Part shown: piece after piece, positions 10,669 through 21,255 of the stretch
Layout of the letters: every line of letters begins with the position of its first letter
How positions within the stretch are numbered: the stretch's first letter is position 1
Assembly (NCBI RefSeq): GCF_002931055.1
Contig: NZ_PSXX01000007.1
Span: 1 to 64,000 of the forward strand
Source: Pseudoclavibacter sp. AY1H1
GTDB taxonomy: Bacteria; Actinomycetota; Actinomycetes; Actinomycetales; Microbacteriaceae
Direction: 5' to 3'
DNA: 64,000 nucleotides
Made by a program: the position numbers and the translations under genes
The notes under the pieces: generated by a model
Told to the model about the DNA's origin: nothing
The model's input: only the letters and a program-made list of their open reading frames with translations
Databases searched by the model: none

Positions 10669-11354
10669 GAAAGCACGCTCACGGGCAACACCGTAGCGCG
10701 GGCTCGTTCGGCGGGAATGAGAGCCTGTCGCACGAGGACGCCAGCCAGCCAGACGACCCCGACGGTCATGGCGACGAACTCGAGGGTCGCGCCGAGATCC
10801 GTCCGGAACCGCAGGAGCGAGAGGGATGCGCCCGCGGCCGCGACGAGGCCGGTCGCGCCCGCAGCTCCCCAGGCGACGAGCCGCGTCAGGCGCGGGAGCG
10901 AGCTCGTCGCGAGCTGCACCATGACGACAGCAGCCCCGGTGAAGCCCGTCGCGGCGAAGACGATGTGAACGAGGTCCTGCAGCGTCGAGCCCGGCGTGAA
11001 CGGGATGGGGCAGCCGTACGTGCAGGTCACCTGGGATGCCCCCACGAACGCCAGCGCCGTGGCGACGAGGGTGCCGGATGCGCTCCAGCTCAACCAGCGC
11101 AGCCGTGATCGGATGCCGTGCAACGACGGGGCCCCGAGGAGCGCGCCAACGCCGATTCCGAGCAGAGCGGTGTTGAAGACGTCGGCCGTTGGCATGCCCG
11201 TGGCACCTAATCCGCTGACATACACCTGCTCCGTCACCTGCGATCTTGTGAACCAGATCGTCGCGACGCTCACGAGGAGGATCGCGGCCGCCAGCCACAT
11301 CGCGGTCGGCGTCGTGGGGGTCCGCTCTGCTTCGGTGAGTCTGTGCGCAAGCAT
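10665..11354 (-). CDS. DUF998-family membrane protein
   Basis: A 229-residue integral membrane protein with about six hydrophobic segments. It resembles DUF998 proteins in size and layout, with a CTYGCPIPFTPG segment after the third helix, a W/F-T-R-S-Q extracytoplasmic stretch after helix 1, and histidine near DLVHIVFA. The molecular function of the family is not known to me. It heads a three-gene unit with the kinase and response regulator, overlapping the kinase start by four bases. It could modulate or supply the signal for the kinase, but this is inference. Confidence 0.75.
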   Translation of the reverse strand: MLAHRLTEAERTPTTPTAMWLAAAILLVSVATIWFTRSQVTEQVYVSGLGATGMPTADVFNTALLGIGVGALLGAPSLHGIRSRLRWLSWSASGTLVATALAFVGASQVTCTYGCPIPFTPGSTLQDLVHIVFAATGFTGAAVVMVQLATSSLPRLTRLVAWGAAGATGLVAAAGASLSLLRFRTDLGATLEFVAMTVGVVWLAGVLVRQALIPAERARATVLPVSVLS

Positions 11355-11505
11355 CCCCTCACGCTAGGAATTCGCGGGCGGGAATTGAGCGAAGGCTCGA
11401 TTTCTCATACCTGGGTACGAGCAGCGGGCCCGCGGGCTGAAGGCCGCAGGCGGACGCGGCCCGGCGGTCACGCGGGCCGGGGCTCACCTCGCGGTCCCAC
11501 CGCCC

Positions 11506-11565
11506 CGAAAAAGGTCACTTTCCGCCCATCCGCAGCCCTCCGGAGGGCCCAAAGCGACCTTCTCG
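11506..11565. repeat. Intergenic palindromic repeat, family B copy 2
   Basis: Opens CGAAAAAGGTCACTTTCCGC and closes AAAGCGACCTTCTCG, with a GCCCTCCGGAGGGC hairpin in the centre. It shares its flank and left arm with copy 3. Confidence 0.8.
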
Positions 11566-11593
11566 CGGAGGCCGAGGCGCGTCCGGAGGCGGA

Positions 11594-11736
11594 TGGGGAT
11601 CCGAGTTCGGACGCGGACGCGCATGCGGGTGCGGACGCAGAGGCGGACTCGGACGCGGACAGGCAGGCGGGTGCGGACGCGGAGACGGGTGCGGAGACGG
11701 ACGCGGGCACGCAGGCGGACGCGACCCGGCGGTCCC
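11594..11736. repeat. Degenerate GCGGACGCG tandem tract
   Basis: About 140 bases of degenerate 6-base periodicity (GCGGAC/GCGGGT/GCAGGC words) between two family B palindromes. In one plus frame it reads as an Asp-Ala-rich run. No start, ribosome site or family supports coding. Confidence 0.65.
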
Positions 11737-11743
11737 ACCGCCC

Positions 11744-11802
11744 CGAAAAGGTCACTTTCCGCCCATCCTCAGCCCTCCGATGGGTCGAAAGTGACCTTGT
11801 CG
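11744..11802. repeat. Intergenic palindromic repeat, family B copy 3
   Basis: Opens CGAAAAGGTCACTTTCCGCC and closes CGAAAGTGACCTTGTCG, 42 bases beyond the end of the convergent-side DUF427 gene. It could serve as a transcription stop, but there is no T-run. Confidence 0.8.
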
Positions 11803-11844
11803 CGGGGCGCGAGGCGGGGCGCGGGGCGCGCGGGCGCGGCGCGG

Positions 11845-12147
11845 TCAGCCGAGGCTGACCTGCGACTTATCGAAGGCGACGTAGCCGGCGAAGTCGTGGC
11901 CGACGCGTTCGGTCGAGCCGTCGAACGGCTCCGGGTAGCTCCAGGCCGCGTCACGGTGCGTGGCGCCGTCGACGACGACGTCCCAGTACTGCGCGTGTCC
12001 CTTCCACGGGCACGTGTACTGCGTGTCGCTCTTCGTGAACGACTCGGAGTGCAACGACGACGGCGGGAAGTAGTGGTTGCCTTCGATGCCGACGAGCTCC
12101 GACTCGGGCGCTTCGGCGATGACGGTTCCGTTGACAGTTGCCTTCAT
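11845..12147 (-). CDS. DUF427 domain protein
   Basis: A 100-residue protein that appears to be one complete DUF427 domain: ESELVGIEGNHYFPPSS, TQYTCPWKGHAQYWDV and AAWSYPEP are recognisable family-type stretches. Its biochemical role is not established to my knowledge. The ATG at 12147 follows AAGGAAG with good spacing. Longer in-frame extension (to 13419) is antisense to glgX and was rejected. It is divergent from glgX with 195 bases between them. Confidence 0.85.
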   Translation of the reverse strand: MKATVNGTVIAEAPESELVGIEGNHYFPPSSLHSESFTKSDTQYTCPWKGHAQYWDVVVDGATHRDAAWSYPEPFDGSTERVGHDFAGYVAFDKSQVSLG

Positions 12148-12342
12148 GGTGGTCTTCCTTCGACGAATAGCGAGTGGGTAGACGGGAAGCGTCGCCCCGT
12201 CAGCTGGGAGAAGGGTGATGTGCGTGGATGCGCGTCGCTCGTACCTGGGAGAACGTCGGCAGCGACGCCGATCGCCTGCCCTACTCTCAGCGGCGGGGAT
12301 CCGTGCCGGGCCCCAGCTCCCCCGCCATTGGAAGGTCCCCCG

Positions 12343-14388
<2,046 letters not shown>

Positions 14389-14445
14389 CGGTCCCCGCGT
14401 CTTCGGTGCTCCCTGCGTCCGTGCTGACCGGGGAGCGCCGAGTGC

Positions 14446-14754
14446 TCAGTCTTCGACCCAGGGGCGCGCGAGGACGGCGTCCATCTCTCCACGGACGACC
14501 TCGGTGAAGATCACGAGGGCCTCATCCCTGGGTACATCGGAGAGCACGAGTTCCGGATCGTGCGGTCGTGCAGCATGCGACAGCACCACGGTTCCGGATG
14601 CGAAGGCGGTGACGAACCAGCCGTACGGGTCGCCGGCGCCGACGTCCGGCTCCTCATCACTCGCATCGTCGAGCTCGGCAAGCAGCGCAAGCAGGTCCTC
14701 GACTCGGGCGGGATCCGACGAGCCATCGAGGTGCATCACGTCCATGGCGTGCAC
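14446..14754 (-). CDS. Small acidic protein of unknown function
   Basis: Not recognised. About 102 residues, strongly acidic, with VEDLLALLAELDD, a DPYGWFVTAFASGTVVLSHA stretch and a VPRDEALVIFTEVVRGEMD segment. It has no signal peptide or membrane segment. The GTG at 14754 is chosen because GGAGG lies nine bases upstream. The ATG at 14745 is the alternative and would remove three residues. It converges on glgX with 57 bases between and is bounded on its other side by the displaced glgX tail. Codon use matches the neighbours, so it is probably a real gene. Confidence 0.6.
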   Translation of the reverse strand: MHAMDVMHLDGSSDPARVEDLLALLAELDDASDEEPDVGAGDPYGWFVTAFASGTVVLSHAARPHDPELVLSDVPRDEALVIFTEVVRGEMDAVLARPWVED

Positions 14755-14815
14755 ACTACGAGGCCTCCCTGGGCCCCTTCTCCGCGAACGCCCCGGCGAG
14801 ATCGACGGCGGTCCA

Positions 14816-14917
14816 GCAAGCGACGACGAGCAGCACGTCAGCGACCCGGTGACCCGGTGACCCGGTGACCCGGTGACCACGCTCATGGTCGAGGAGCGCT
14901 CGTCCACGCTGCTGTGT
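14816..14917. repeat. Displaced partial copy of the glgX 3' end with an 8-bp tandem array
   Basis: This stretch matches the last ~80 coding bases of glgX (from about 14294): shared words include AGCGACGACGAGCAGC, GTCAGCGACCCGGTGA and CCACGCTCATGGTC. The copy has a few substitutions and four tandem ACCCGGTG units (14844-14875) where glgX has one. Its distal part is read antisense as the C-terminus and stop of the DUF418 gene. Confidence 0.85.
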
Positions 14918-15992
14918 CCGCCCGCTCAGCACTGCGTTCCGTGACGCGCATGTCGCCTCTCCGAACCGAGTCTCGCCGGAGGGGCCCGCGCGTACCCCAC
15001 GTGCCCCAACGCCAGAGCCATTCGAGCGGTCCTTGCGTGAAGGCACGCAGCCAGAGCGTGCTCGCGATCCACTGCAGCACGAGGATGCCGACGACGATGC
15101 TGAGCAGCAGCGTCCACGAGGTGCTGTTGGGCAGGTCGAAGAGCGCACCTGCGGCGAGCATCAGCGGGGCTGCAGCGACGTAGTTCGTGAGCGCCATCTT
15201 TCCGAGCGGCGTGAAGACGGCCTGCAGGACACGCGCGGCGCGGGTCGTCATGAGCAGTGAGAGCAGCGCGATGTATGCGCCGGCCATCGCGAATCCGGCG
15301 AGCCCGGAGGCGAGGTCGAAGCCGGACATCCGGATGTCCCCCGCCTGCCAGATCGCGAGCGGGATCGAGGCCGCGGTGAAGGCGAGGAGCGCGACGACGG
15401 AGCCGCCACGCGAGCGGCCGATCGACTGCACGATGCCGTACCGAGTGAGGGTGGCGCCGAGGAGAAAGACGCCCGGGATGAGGGTGATGCCGCCACCCGT
15501 CAGCGCGAGACTCGCGACGATGAGCACGGCGGCGCCGACGGCGACGGCCCAGCGCGGCAGCCAGGTGCTCGGAAGCAGCACGAGCAGGCCGGCGATGGCG
15601 TACGGCCAGAGCGCGGAGCCGCTCTGCAGGAACTCGAAGGGGATGCCGATGGCGAGGAGGAGCAGGAGGCGCCTGAGCAGCACGAGCCTCGGTCGGCGCG
15701 AGCGTCGCGCGGCGGAATTGAAGAAGAGCGCGAAGCCGATTCCGAAGAGCAGCGAGAAGATCGGGAAGAAGCGCTGCTGCACGAACAGCTGCAGCCAGCC
15801 GCTCGGGTCGCCGAGATCGGCGGGCTGGAGCACGCCGGTGTCGGAGCCGAAGTGCACGAGCGGGGCGATGTTGACGAAGAGGATGCCGCAGAGTGCGGCA
15901 CCACGGATGACGTCGAGGGCGGCGATTCGGCCACGGGCGGATGCAGATGCAGGTGCAGCGGGTGCGCGTTCTGGGGAAGAGGGGGAAGTCAA
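14883..15992 (-). CDS. DUF418 (YeiB-like) membrane protein
   Basis: A 369-residue polytopic membrane protein. After a Pro/Ala-rich cytoplasmic start, RIAALDVIRGAALCGILFVNI is the typical first-helix signature, followed by about nine more hydrophobic segments including FSLLFGIGFALFF and PLGKMALTNYV. The C-terminal WLRAFTQGPLEWLWRWGTWG region is characteristic of DUF418. The function is unknown, perhaps transport or surface acyl/lipid modification. The last ~20 residues (VTERSAERADTAAWTSAPRP) come from the antisense of the displaced glgX tail, so the native C-terminus may have been replaced. Confidence 0.85.
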   Translation of the reverse strand: MTSPSSPERAPAAPASASARGRIAALDVIRGAALCGILFVNIAPLVHFGSDTGVLQPADLGDPSGWLQLFVQQRFFPIFSLLFGIGFALFFNSAARRSRRPRLVLLRRLLLLLAIGIPFEFLQSGSALWPYAIAGLLVLLPSTWLPRWAVAVGAAVLIVASLALTGGGITLIPGVFLLGATLTRYGIVQSIGRSRGGSVVALLAFTAASIPLAIWQAGDIRMSGFDLASGLAGFAMAGAYIALLSLLMTTRAARVLQAVFTPLGKMALTNYVAAAPLMLAAGALFDLPNSTSWTLLLSIVVGILVLQWIASTLWLRAFTQGPLEWLWRWGTWGTRGPLRRDSVRRGDMRVTERSAERADTAAWTSAPRP

Positions 15993-16068
15993 GACATGCC
16001 TTTCGCGGCGCGGCCCGGATCTCGGGAATGACGCGACGACCCATCATCTGGCGGGGGCGTGACGGCTC

Positions 16069-16140
16069 GCGTCCGCCGCCGGATGGACCCGCGTCCGCCG
16101 CCGGATGGACCCGCGTCCGCCGCCGGATGGACCCGCGTCA
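16069..16140. repeat. 22-bp tandem repeat, three units
   Basis: Three identical units beginning GCGTCCGCCGCCGGATGGAC start at 16069, 16091 and 16113, followed by a partial fourth (GCGTCA). They lie upstream of the ECF-like gene, in the gap from the DUF418 start. No gene is supported here. Confidence 0.9.
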
Positions 16141-16216
16141 GCCTCTGGGGTGACCTGGACGGCCCGCCGGGTTGGAGAATGGCAGCAGACACTCGGCTAC
16201 GGACAGGACGACCTGC

Positions 16217-16801
16217 ATGAACTCGCGGACATCACGTGCACCGACTCGCTGGGCGAGCTCTGCGCTGCTTCGCCTCGGCGCCCTCTCTGCCCTGAATGCG
16301 GTGGTCGCTCTGGCCCTGGCACCCGTGACGACGGTGTTGGCCACGGTGAACCCGCCCGCCTACGCGGTCGTCGCGTCGATGACGATGATGCTGCCGATGC
16401 TCGCAGCGCTGCTCGTGCCCCGTTTCGGGAGCGCGATCATCGTCGCGTTCTGTACCGGCATCTTCCTCATGATCACCCCGCTCGGGGCCATCGCCATCGT
16501 CGCCCTCTCCCTGCCCGCGCTGGTGATGGAGCTCGTCCTGCTCCTCGGACGCCTCGTCCTTCGGAGGTCCCGCCCAGGTGCCGAGGCGACGACGACCGAC
16601 GTGCCGTGGACGACGTGGCTGCTCGCGTGCGCTGCCGGCGGGACCGCGATCGCCGCGATGTCGCTCCTGGTCCTCGCCCCTGGCGCAGCGACGCCCGGGC
16701 TCGTGGCGCTGCTCTTCTGCATCCGCGTGCTCACGTACACGACTCTCGGCGCGCTGATGCGACGCTTGCGCTCACAACTGCGTTCGGCCGGCCTGGTCTG
16801 A
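16217..16801 (+). CDS. Small hydrophobic membrane protein, possibly an ECF transporter S component
   Basis: A ~194-residue protein with about five membrane segments: LSALNAVVALALAPVTTVLATVN, TMMLPMLAALLVP, SAIIVAFCTGIFLM, PLGAIAIVALSLPALVMELVLL and later helices. A basic C-terminus (RRLRSQLRS) follows. The size and layout recall the substrate-binding S components of energy-coupling-factor importers, but no vitamin-specific motif is visible. The ATG at 16217 is preferred over 16172, since upstream codons look unlike protein; the preceding AGGAC is only a modest ribosome site. Its last 30 bases overlap the convergent LuxR gene. Confidence 0.5.
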   Translation: MNSRTSRAPTRWASSALLRLGALSALNAVVALALAPVTTVLATVNPPAYAVVASMTMMLPMLAALLVPRFGSAIIVAFCTGIFLMITPLGAIAIVALSLPALVMELVLLLGRLVLRRSRPGAEATTTDVPWTTWLLACAAGGTAIAAMSLLVLAPGAATPGLVALLFCIRVLTYTTLGALMRRLRSQLRSAGLV

Positions 16802-19372
16802 TCGCCCTCCGGGGCGCGGCTGGTCGTCGAGCAGATGGATGGTGAGCGCGGCGTTGATCGCCTCTTCGCGTGAACGCACCTCGAGCTTGCTGTACAGCGA
16901 ACGCACCTGCGTGCGCACGGTGTTGATGCTGACGTCGAGGCGCGCGCTGACTTCTGCGTAGCTTGCGTTGTCCATCAGCTCCCGCAGCACGGCGATCTCC
17001 CTCGGCGTGAGCTTCGGCGGCGCGGCGTGCTGGGACTCTTCCGGCGCGGTGAGGCTGTCCGGCAGGCTCGGGAGGAGGATGCCGGTCTCCATCGCGAGCG
17101 ACGTGAGCTCGGCGTGTCCGATCGAGCGATGGCCGAGGAGCGGGAGCGTCAGCCCGGCGTTCGTGAGGCTCGCCGCGGCGCTCCGGAGCAGGGTGACCGC
17201 GGAGTCGCGGTGTCCGGTCCGCTGGTGGGCAGTTGCGAGGGTGAGCTCGTGATCGATGCGGTCGCGCAGGGTCGTGTCGCGCACGGGCGGATAGCGCAGC
17301 AGCACGCCGAGGGCATCGGTGTCCGACTGGCGAGCGAGGTCGACCTTCGCGCGAAGGGTGGCTGCCGGCACACGCCCGAGCACGTCGACGCCGCGGGAGT
17401 ACTGCGCGGCGAGGGCGACGCGATGGGTGGCGAGCGCGACGTGCGCCGTCGAACGGTCGAGGTGCGCGGTCACGTAGCTCGGGAGTCGGCGCTGGCGCTC
17501 CGCGAGCTTCCTGATCTCCAGGATGCGGTCGAGCCCTTGGGCGGGGTCCAGTCCGATGTGCGCCCAGGTCTCGGCTTCGAGGAGGAGGTGGATGTTCTCG
17601 ATGGTGCCGTAGTGGGGGTGGAGCCGCGCGAGCACCTCCAGGGCTGCTTCGTAGCGGCCCGCCTCCAGGTGCAGGTAGGCCTCAGCGAGGCGAGCGGGCG
17701 AGCCGCTGTAGTCATCGTGCCGATGCTCCTGGCCGGGGACGCTGTCCGATTCCACGATCGCCAGCTGCGCTTCGGCGAGCTCCCCCGCGATCGCGTGGGC
17801 GCCCGCGCGCAGGGAGAGCGGGAAGTACTGGGCGCGGAGCGGTGCGCGCAGGCGGCGCGCGGTCGCCGTGCCGGAGATGAGCGTCTGGAGCGCGTCCTGG
17901 GTCGCCCCGGTGAAGAGCTGCGTGGCGGCGAGCTGGGAGATCGCGTGCGGGATGACGCGGTGGGCGTGCTCGTACTCGGCTGCGGGGAACTCGGAGAGCA
18001 TCCTCGAGAGGCGATCTGCGTGGTGCCTGGCTTGCTTGTACGACCCGAACACGGTTCTGGCGGCGACCATCTCGAGGAGCACGTACATGAGCTGCTCGGT
18101 GGCAGATGCGGTTCCCCGTCGAAGCCCGATTCCGGTCAGGCTGAGCGCGAAGACCTCCGCGGCTCGCCACTGGTGGTCCTTCATCGCGAGGTAGCAGAGG
18201 GCGAGTTCCACTCCGAGGAGCGGCCATCGCGCGATCGTCACGCGCGGAAGCCGTTCGAGCGCTGCGACAACCTGGGGACGGTCGTCACCCAGCTCGAACC
18301 AGTGGTCCATGACGATGCTCGAGGCAAGCGCGTAGTCGGATCCATCGACCGCGGCGGTCAGCGCCGCGTGCGGTTGGCCTCGCTCCTTGGCCCAGGCGGC
18401 GAAGGATCGGCGCTGGCCGAAGAGGGCTTTCGCGTCCTTGGCCCGCAGCGACGCACGACCTGCCCGCGCGGTGGTCGGTGTGAAGCGGAACACCGCTTGG
18501 CTCTGGCCGTCCTCCAGCACGAGTCGCTCTCGTGCGCCGAGTCCACGGCGCTCGAACTCGTCCAGCACCTGGGCTCCGGGTCGGGCGGTGAGCTGACCCG
18601 CCAGGGTCTCGTCGAGGAGGTCCGCGCCGATGGCGAGCGCGGCGAGGTCGTCGTCACCGCGGAGGATCGTCGCAGCGACGTAGTCGCCGAGCCGCTGGGT
18701 CAGCCATCGCTCGAGCACGTCGACCGTGTTCGGATGGCCCCCTCCGGAGAGCTCGAGCAGGCTGAGCTTCACGAGCGCTGGCACGCGCCCCGAAGCGCGT
18801 TCGACGACGGCGGTCAGAGCTGGGGCGCCCATTCCGGCGCTTCGCAGCTCGGCTTCGATCTCTTCGGTCGTGAACAGCAGCTCCTCGGCCGCGATGACCT
18901 GCACATCCAACGACATGCGCGTGCGAGCGTCCTCGAAGCTCGTCTCCCGTCGACTGGCGATCACGACCCGGACACCGGGCGCGCGCGTCAGCAGCGAGAT
19001 GAGATCCGCCTCCACGCTCGGCTGCTCGTCGAGATACTCGAACCCGTTGACGACCAGCGTCAGGGGGTGCGCCACGAGGACGTCCTCGACAAGCGCCTCG
19101 GCCGGACGGGCGTCGCCAAGCGAGGAACGCTCGGACCCGTGCCCGGGGAGGGCCGCTGCGACGTCATGCCAGAAGCTCTCGCGGGTCGCGCCCCCTGGGT
19201 CGATGACGACGCGGACGACGTGGCGACCGTCGCCCTCATCCCACCCGTCGAGCACCCTCGACTTCCCGAAGCCCCATGGGGCGCGGATCACGACAGCCCG
19301 CGACGTGCTGGCGGAACCGAGCAGTGCTCGGAGTCGGTCACTGCGCGGTTCCTGCTGGGGGGACGGGTTCAC
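16772..19372 (-). CDS. Large LuxR-family regulator (MalT/LAL-like)
   Basis: An 866-residue ATP-dependent transcription regulator of the LAL type. It has a Walker A motif at 31-38 (APWGFGKS) and Walker-B-like hydrophobics at LTLVVNGFEYLD. A long helical, TPR-like middle follows (about 330-760) with repeated AEAYLHLEAGRYEAAL-type helices. A LuxR HTH closes the protein: LTPREIAVLRELMDNASYAEVSARL and SINTVRTQVRSLYSKL. Members bind an inducer in the TPR region. The inducer here is unknown. The start is GTG at 19372. The gene ends inside the convergent membrane-protein gene. Confidence 0.88.
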   Translation of the reverse strand: MNPSPQQEPRSDRLRALLGSASTSRAVVIRAPWGFGKSRVLDGWDEGDGRHVVRVVIDPGGATRESFWHDVAAALPGHGSERSSLGDARPAEALVEDVLVAHPLTLVVNGFEYLDEQPSVEADLISLLTRAPGVRVVIASRRETSFEDARTRMSLDVQVIAAEELLFTTEEIEAELRSAGMGAPALTAVVERASGRVPALVKLSLLELSGGGHPNTVDVLERWLTQRLGDYVAATILRGDDDLAALAIGADLLDETLAGQLTARPGAQVLDEFERRGLGARERLVLEDGQSQAVFRFTPTTARAGRASLRAKDAKALFGQRRSFAAWAKERGQPHAALTAAVDGSDYALASSIVMDHWFELGDDRPQVVAALERLPRVTIARWPLLGVELALCYLAMKDHQWRAAEVFALSLTGIGLRRGTASATEQLMYVLLEMVAARTVFGSYKQARHHADRLSRMLSEFPAAEYEHAHRVIPHAISQLAATQLFTGATQDALQTLISGTATARRLRAPLRAQYFPLSLRAGAHAIAGELAEAQLAIVESDSVPGQEHRHDDYSGSPARLAEAYLHLEAGRYEAALEVLARLHPHYGTIENIHLLLEAETWAHIGLDPAQGLDRILEIRKLAERQRRLPSYVTAHLDRSTAHVALATHRVALAAQYSRGVDVLGRVPAATLRAKVDLARQSDTDALGVLLRYPPVRDTTLRDRIDHELTLATAHQRTGHRDSAVTLLRSAAASLTNAGLTLPLLGHRSIGHAELTSLAMETGILLPSLPDSLTAPEESQHAAPPKLTPREIAVLRELMDNASYAEVSARLDVSINTVRTQVRSLYSKLEVRSREEAINAALTIHLLDDQPRPGGRSDQAGRTQL

Positions 19373-19551
19373 GGTGTTCGGACGCTTCCGGGGATGGACG
19401 CTCGTGTCGGCTGGGGTCGCGCCGGTGCTGGGGGCAGCGAGCGCGAGTGCTGCGTGAGCATGATCGCACAGCTGTGGAGCACACTGATCGCGCGCGACGG
19501 CGAAGCCGCCGCTCTCGAGGCGCCCTCGGAGGGCCTAGTCCCCGCCGAGCG

Positions 19552-20244
19552 CTAGCAGGGGTTCACGGCGAGGTTGCCGAGTCCGATGACCATGTTCTGC
19601 GAGTTGGTCGAGTCGCCTGGCTGGAAGTAGCGGAACTCGACGGCTGAGACGGGCGCTGCCCAGGTGAGCTGCACGTTGCCCTGGTTGGACGTCGGTGCGA
19701 TGTTGCCGTACGGCGTATCCATCCGGAAGGGATCCCCCGCCGTGCCGGCGCCGATGACGCGCGCCTGGCGCGCGGCGCTGAACCCTGTCGTCAGGACCTC
19801 GACGTTGTCGCGGTAGCCGTTTGTCGTGGCGTCGATGTCGAGGAGGGAGAAGCTGAGGCCGGTCACCGGGCGGTTGAAGGCGATGCGGACCGTCGCCGAG
19901 TTGTTCGGGATCGGGTTCGAGAACTCGATGCGGTAGTAGTTGCCGGTGACGCCGCCCTGGGGGCCCGCCGCAACCCGACCGCTGGCCGCCGACGGAGTGG
20001 ACCCAGACGAGTACGTGATCGAGAAGGTCGCGGTGGTGGTGGGGGCGGTGCCGGGAACGGTCACCGTCGTGACGTTCGCGCCAGCCGCGAGTGCTGCCCA
20101 GTCGAGGGTTCCGGCCGTGCACTGCGATGCGGAGGCGAGGGGGGTGGCCGTGGCGGCCGCGATGATCGGCACGGACCACACTGCACCGGTGACCAGCGAA
20201 CGACGAGTCAAGCCGGACTTGGCTTCGGTTTCGAGCGCGCTCAT
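19552..20244 (-). CDS. Tat-type secreted surface protein
   Basis: A 230-residue exported protein. SGLTRRSLVTGAVWSVPIIA is a twin-arginine-like signal with an n-region of about 13 residues and cleavage near ASAS. The mature part is rich in Thr, Ser, Asn and Gly, predicted beta-rich, with a Cys near its start and one as the last residue (NPC), which may form a disulphide. It has no wall-sorting signal or enzyme motif. AAGGAG precedes the ATG at 20244. The signal is nearly the same as that of the protein at 36297-36956, although the mature domains differ. Function unknown. Confidence 0.85.
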   Translation of the reverse strand: MSALETEAKSGLTRRSLVTGAVWSVPIIAAATATPLASASQCTAGTLDWAALAAGANVTTVTVPGTAPTTTATFSITYSSGSTPSAASGRVAAGPQGGVTGNYYRIEFSNPIPNNSATVRIAFNRPVTGLSFSLLDIDATTNGYRDNVEVLTTGFSAARQARVIGAGTAGDPFRMDTPYGNIAPTSNQGNVQLTWAAPVSAVEFRYFQPGDSTNSQNMVIGLGNLAVNPC

Positions 20245-20593
20245 AGGGGACTCCTTGTCGAGGCGGGGGCCTCGGAAAATTCGAGAAGAGCACCGGGCGG
20301 GGGCTGCGGTGCCACACGAGTCGCGATGCCGCTGGACTCGGTGAGACCTCACTGTAGGTACGGACGAAGCCCTGTCCGGATGCCCTTAACATCGGCCTTC
20401 GCATCCGCGAGATCTCCCCGATCCCCGGGGAAAAACGTAGGTAAAACGCGACCTCGTGCGCCGAACCTGTACGCAAGCTGAGAGCCGAAAACGAGTTTGT
20501 GACACATCAGGGGTCGTCTGCGTCTCACCTGTACAAGCCCACACGGTGCATCTGCACCGGGGCAGAGACCAGAAAGACAGAAGGAAGAGCATC
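20245..20593. other. Divergent promoter region of the Tat protein and Asp23 operon
   Basis: 349 bases with lower GC than surrounding genes, including GGGAAAAACGTAGGTAAAACG and a short CGGTGCATCTGCACCG hairpin (near 20544) in the likely 5' leader of the Asp23 operon. No gene is seen, and no promoter could be assigned with confidence. Confidence 0.5.
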
Positions 20594-21058
20594 ATGGCGA
20601 ACACCACACCCAACACGACTTCCGCCCACGGCACGGCTCAGACGTCCAGCAGCGTCGTCCCGACGACTTCGAACGGACGCGGCACGACGACGATCGTCGA
20701 CAGCGTCGTCGCTCGCGTCGCTGGCATCGCGGCCCGCGACGCCCGTGGTGTCTACGACCTCGGTGGCGGTGCGGCCCGCGCGATCGGCGCCATCCGCAAC
20801 GCCATCAACGCCACCGACCAGAGCCAGGGCATCAGCGTCGAGGTCGGCGAGAAGCAGGTCGCCGTCGACGTGACCATCGTCGCCGAGTACCCCGTCTCCC
20901 TCCAGGACGTCGCGGACGGCGTCCGCGCCGACGTGATCCGCGCCGTCGAGACGATCGTCGGCCTCGAGGTCACCGAAGTCAACGTGACCGTCAACGACGT
21001 GCACCTCCCCTCCGAAGACAACGACACCAACACGACGGAAGAAGCGCGAGTCCAGTGA
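20594..21058 (+). CDS. Asp23/Gls24 family envelope stress protein
   Basis: 154 residues. After a Ser/Thr-rich N-terminus, the Asp23 domain runs from about residue 30: IVDSVVARVAGIAARDARGVYDL, VEVGEKQVAVDVTIVAEYP and VIRAVETIVGLEVTEVNVTVNDVHL. In Firmicutes, Asp23 is held at the membrane by AmaP and supports envelope homeostasis. AGAAGGAAGAG precedes the ATG at 20594. It is the first gene of a tightly packed set of six whose other members are small membrane or Asp23-like proteins. Confidence 0.92.
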   Translation: MANTTPNTTSAHGTAQTSSSVVPTTSNGRGTTTIVDSVVARVAGIAARDARGVYDLGGGAARAIGAIRNAINATDQSQGISVEVGEKQVAVDVTIVAEYPVSLQDVADGVRADVIRAVETIVGLEVTEVNVTVNDVHLPSEDNDTNTTEEARVQ

Positions 21059-21255
21059 ACACCGCATCCCTCACCCGAACCGGCATCCTCATCGGCGCAG
21101 TCCTCGCGCTCACCTGGATCATCCTCGGCTTCTGGGCGTTCTTCTTCGTCGCGATCGCGATGATCATCGGCGGCGTCATCGGTCGGATCCTCGAAGGAAA
21201 GCTCGACGCCAGCGCTCTCGTCGACGTCATCCGAGGACGGAACACCTCCTCATGA
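21055..21255 (+). CDS. DUF2273-like small membrane protein
   Basis: 66 residues with two closely spaced membrane segments (GILIGAVLALTWIILGFWAF and FVAIAMIIGGVIGRILEGKL) and a short polar tail. Small DUF2273 proteins typically sit beside Asp23 genes and are thought to help membrane attachment. The GTG start overlaps the preceding stop (GTGA), and its own stop overlaps the next start, indicating translational coupling on both sides. Confidence 0.85.
   Translation: MNTASLTRTGILIGAVLALTWIILGFWAFFFVAIAMIIGGVIGRILEGKLDASALVDVIRGRNTSS

Larger units (their letters stand above)
11355..11844. other. Intergenic region dominated by repeats
   Basis: 490 bases between the DUF998 gene start and the DUF427 gene end. 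It carries two family B palindromes (11506-11565 and 11744-11802), both preceded by GGTCCCACCGCCC, and a degenerate GCGGACGCG-type tract between them. No convincing gene was seen. Confidence 0.7.

Noticed and set aside
11593-12342. N-terminal extension of glgX
   Set aside because: It would translate the tandem tract, a palindrome and antisense DUF427 sequence. The TTG at 12343 has a ribosome site and normal length.
16002-16216. Gene in the tandem-repeat gap upstream of the ECF-like gene
   Set aside because: The frames only translate the 22-bp units.
19373-19551. Small gene between the LuxR regulator and the Tat-type protein
   Set aside because: Short frames (179 bases) show no ribosome site or protein-like composition.
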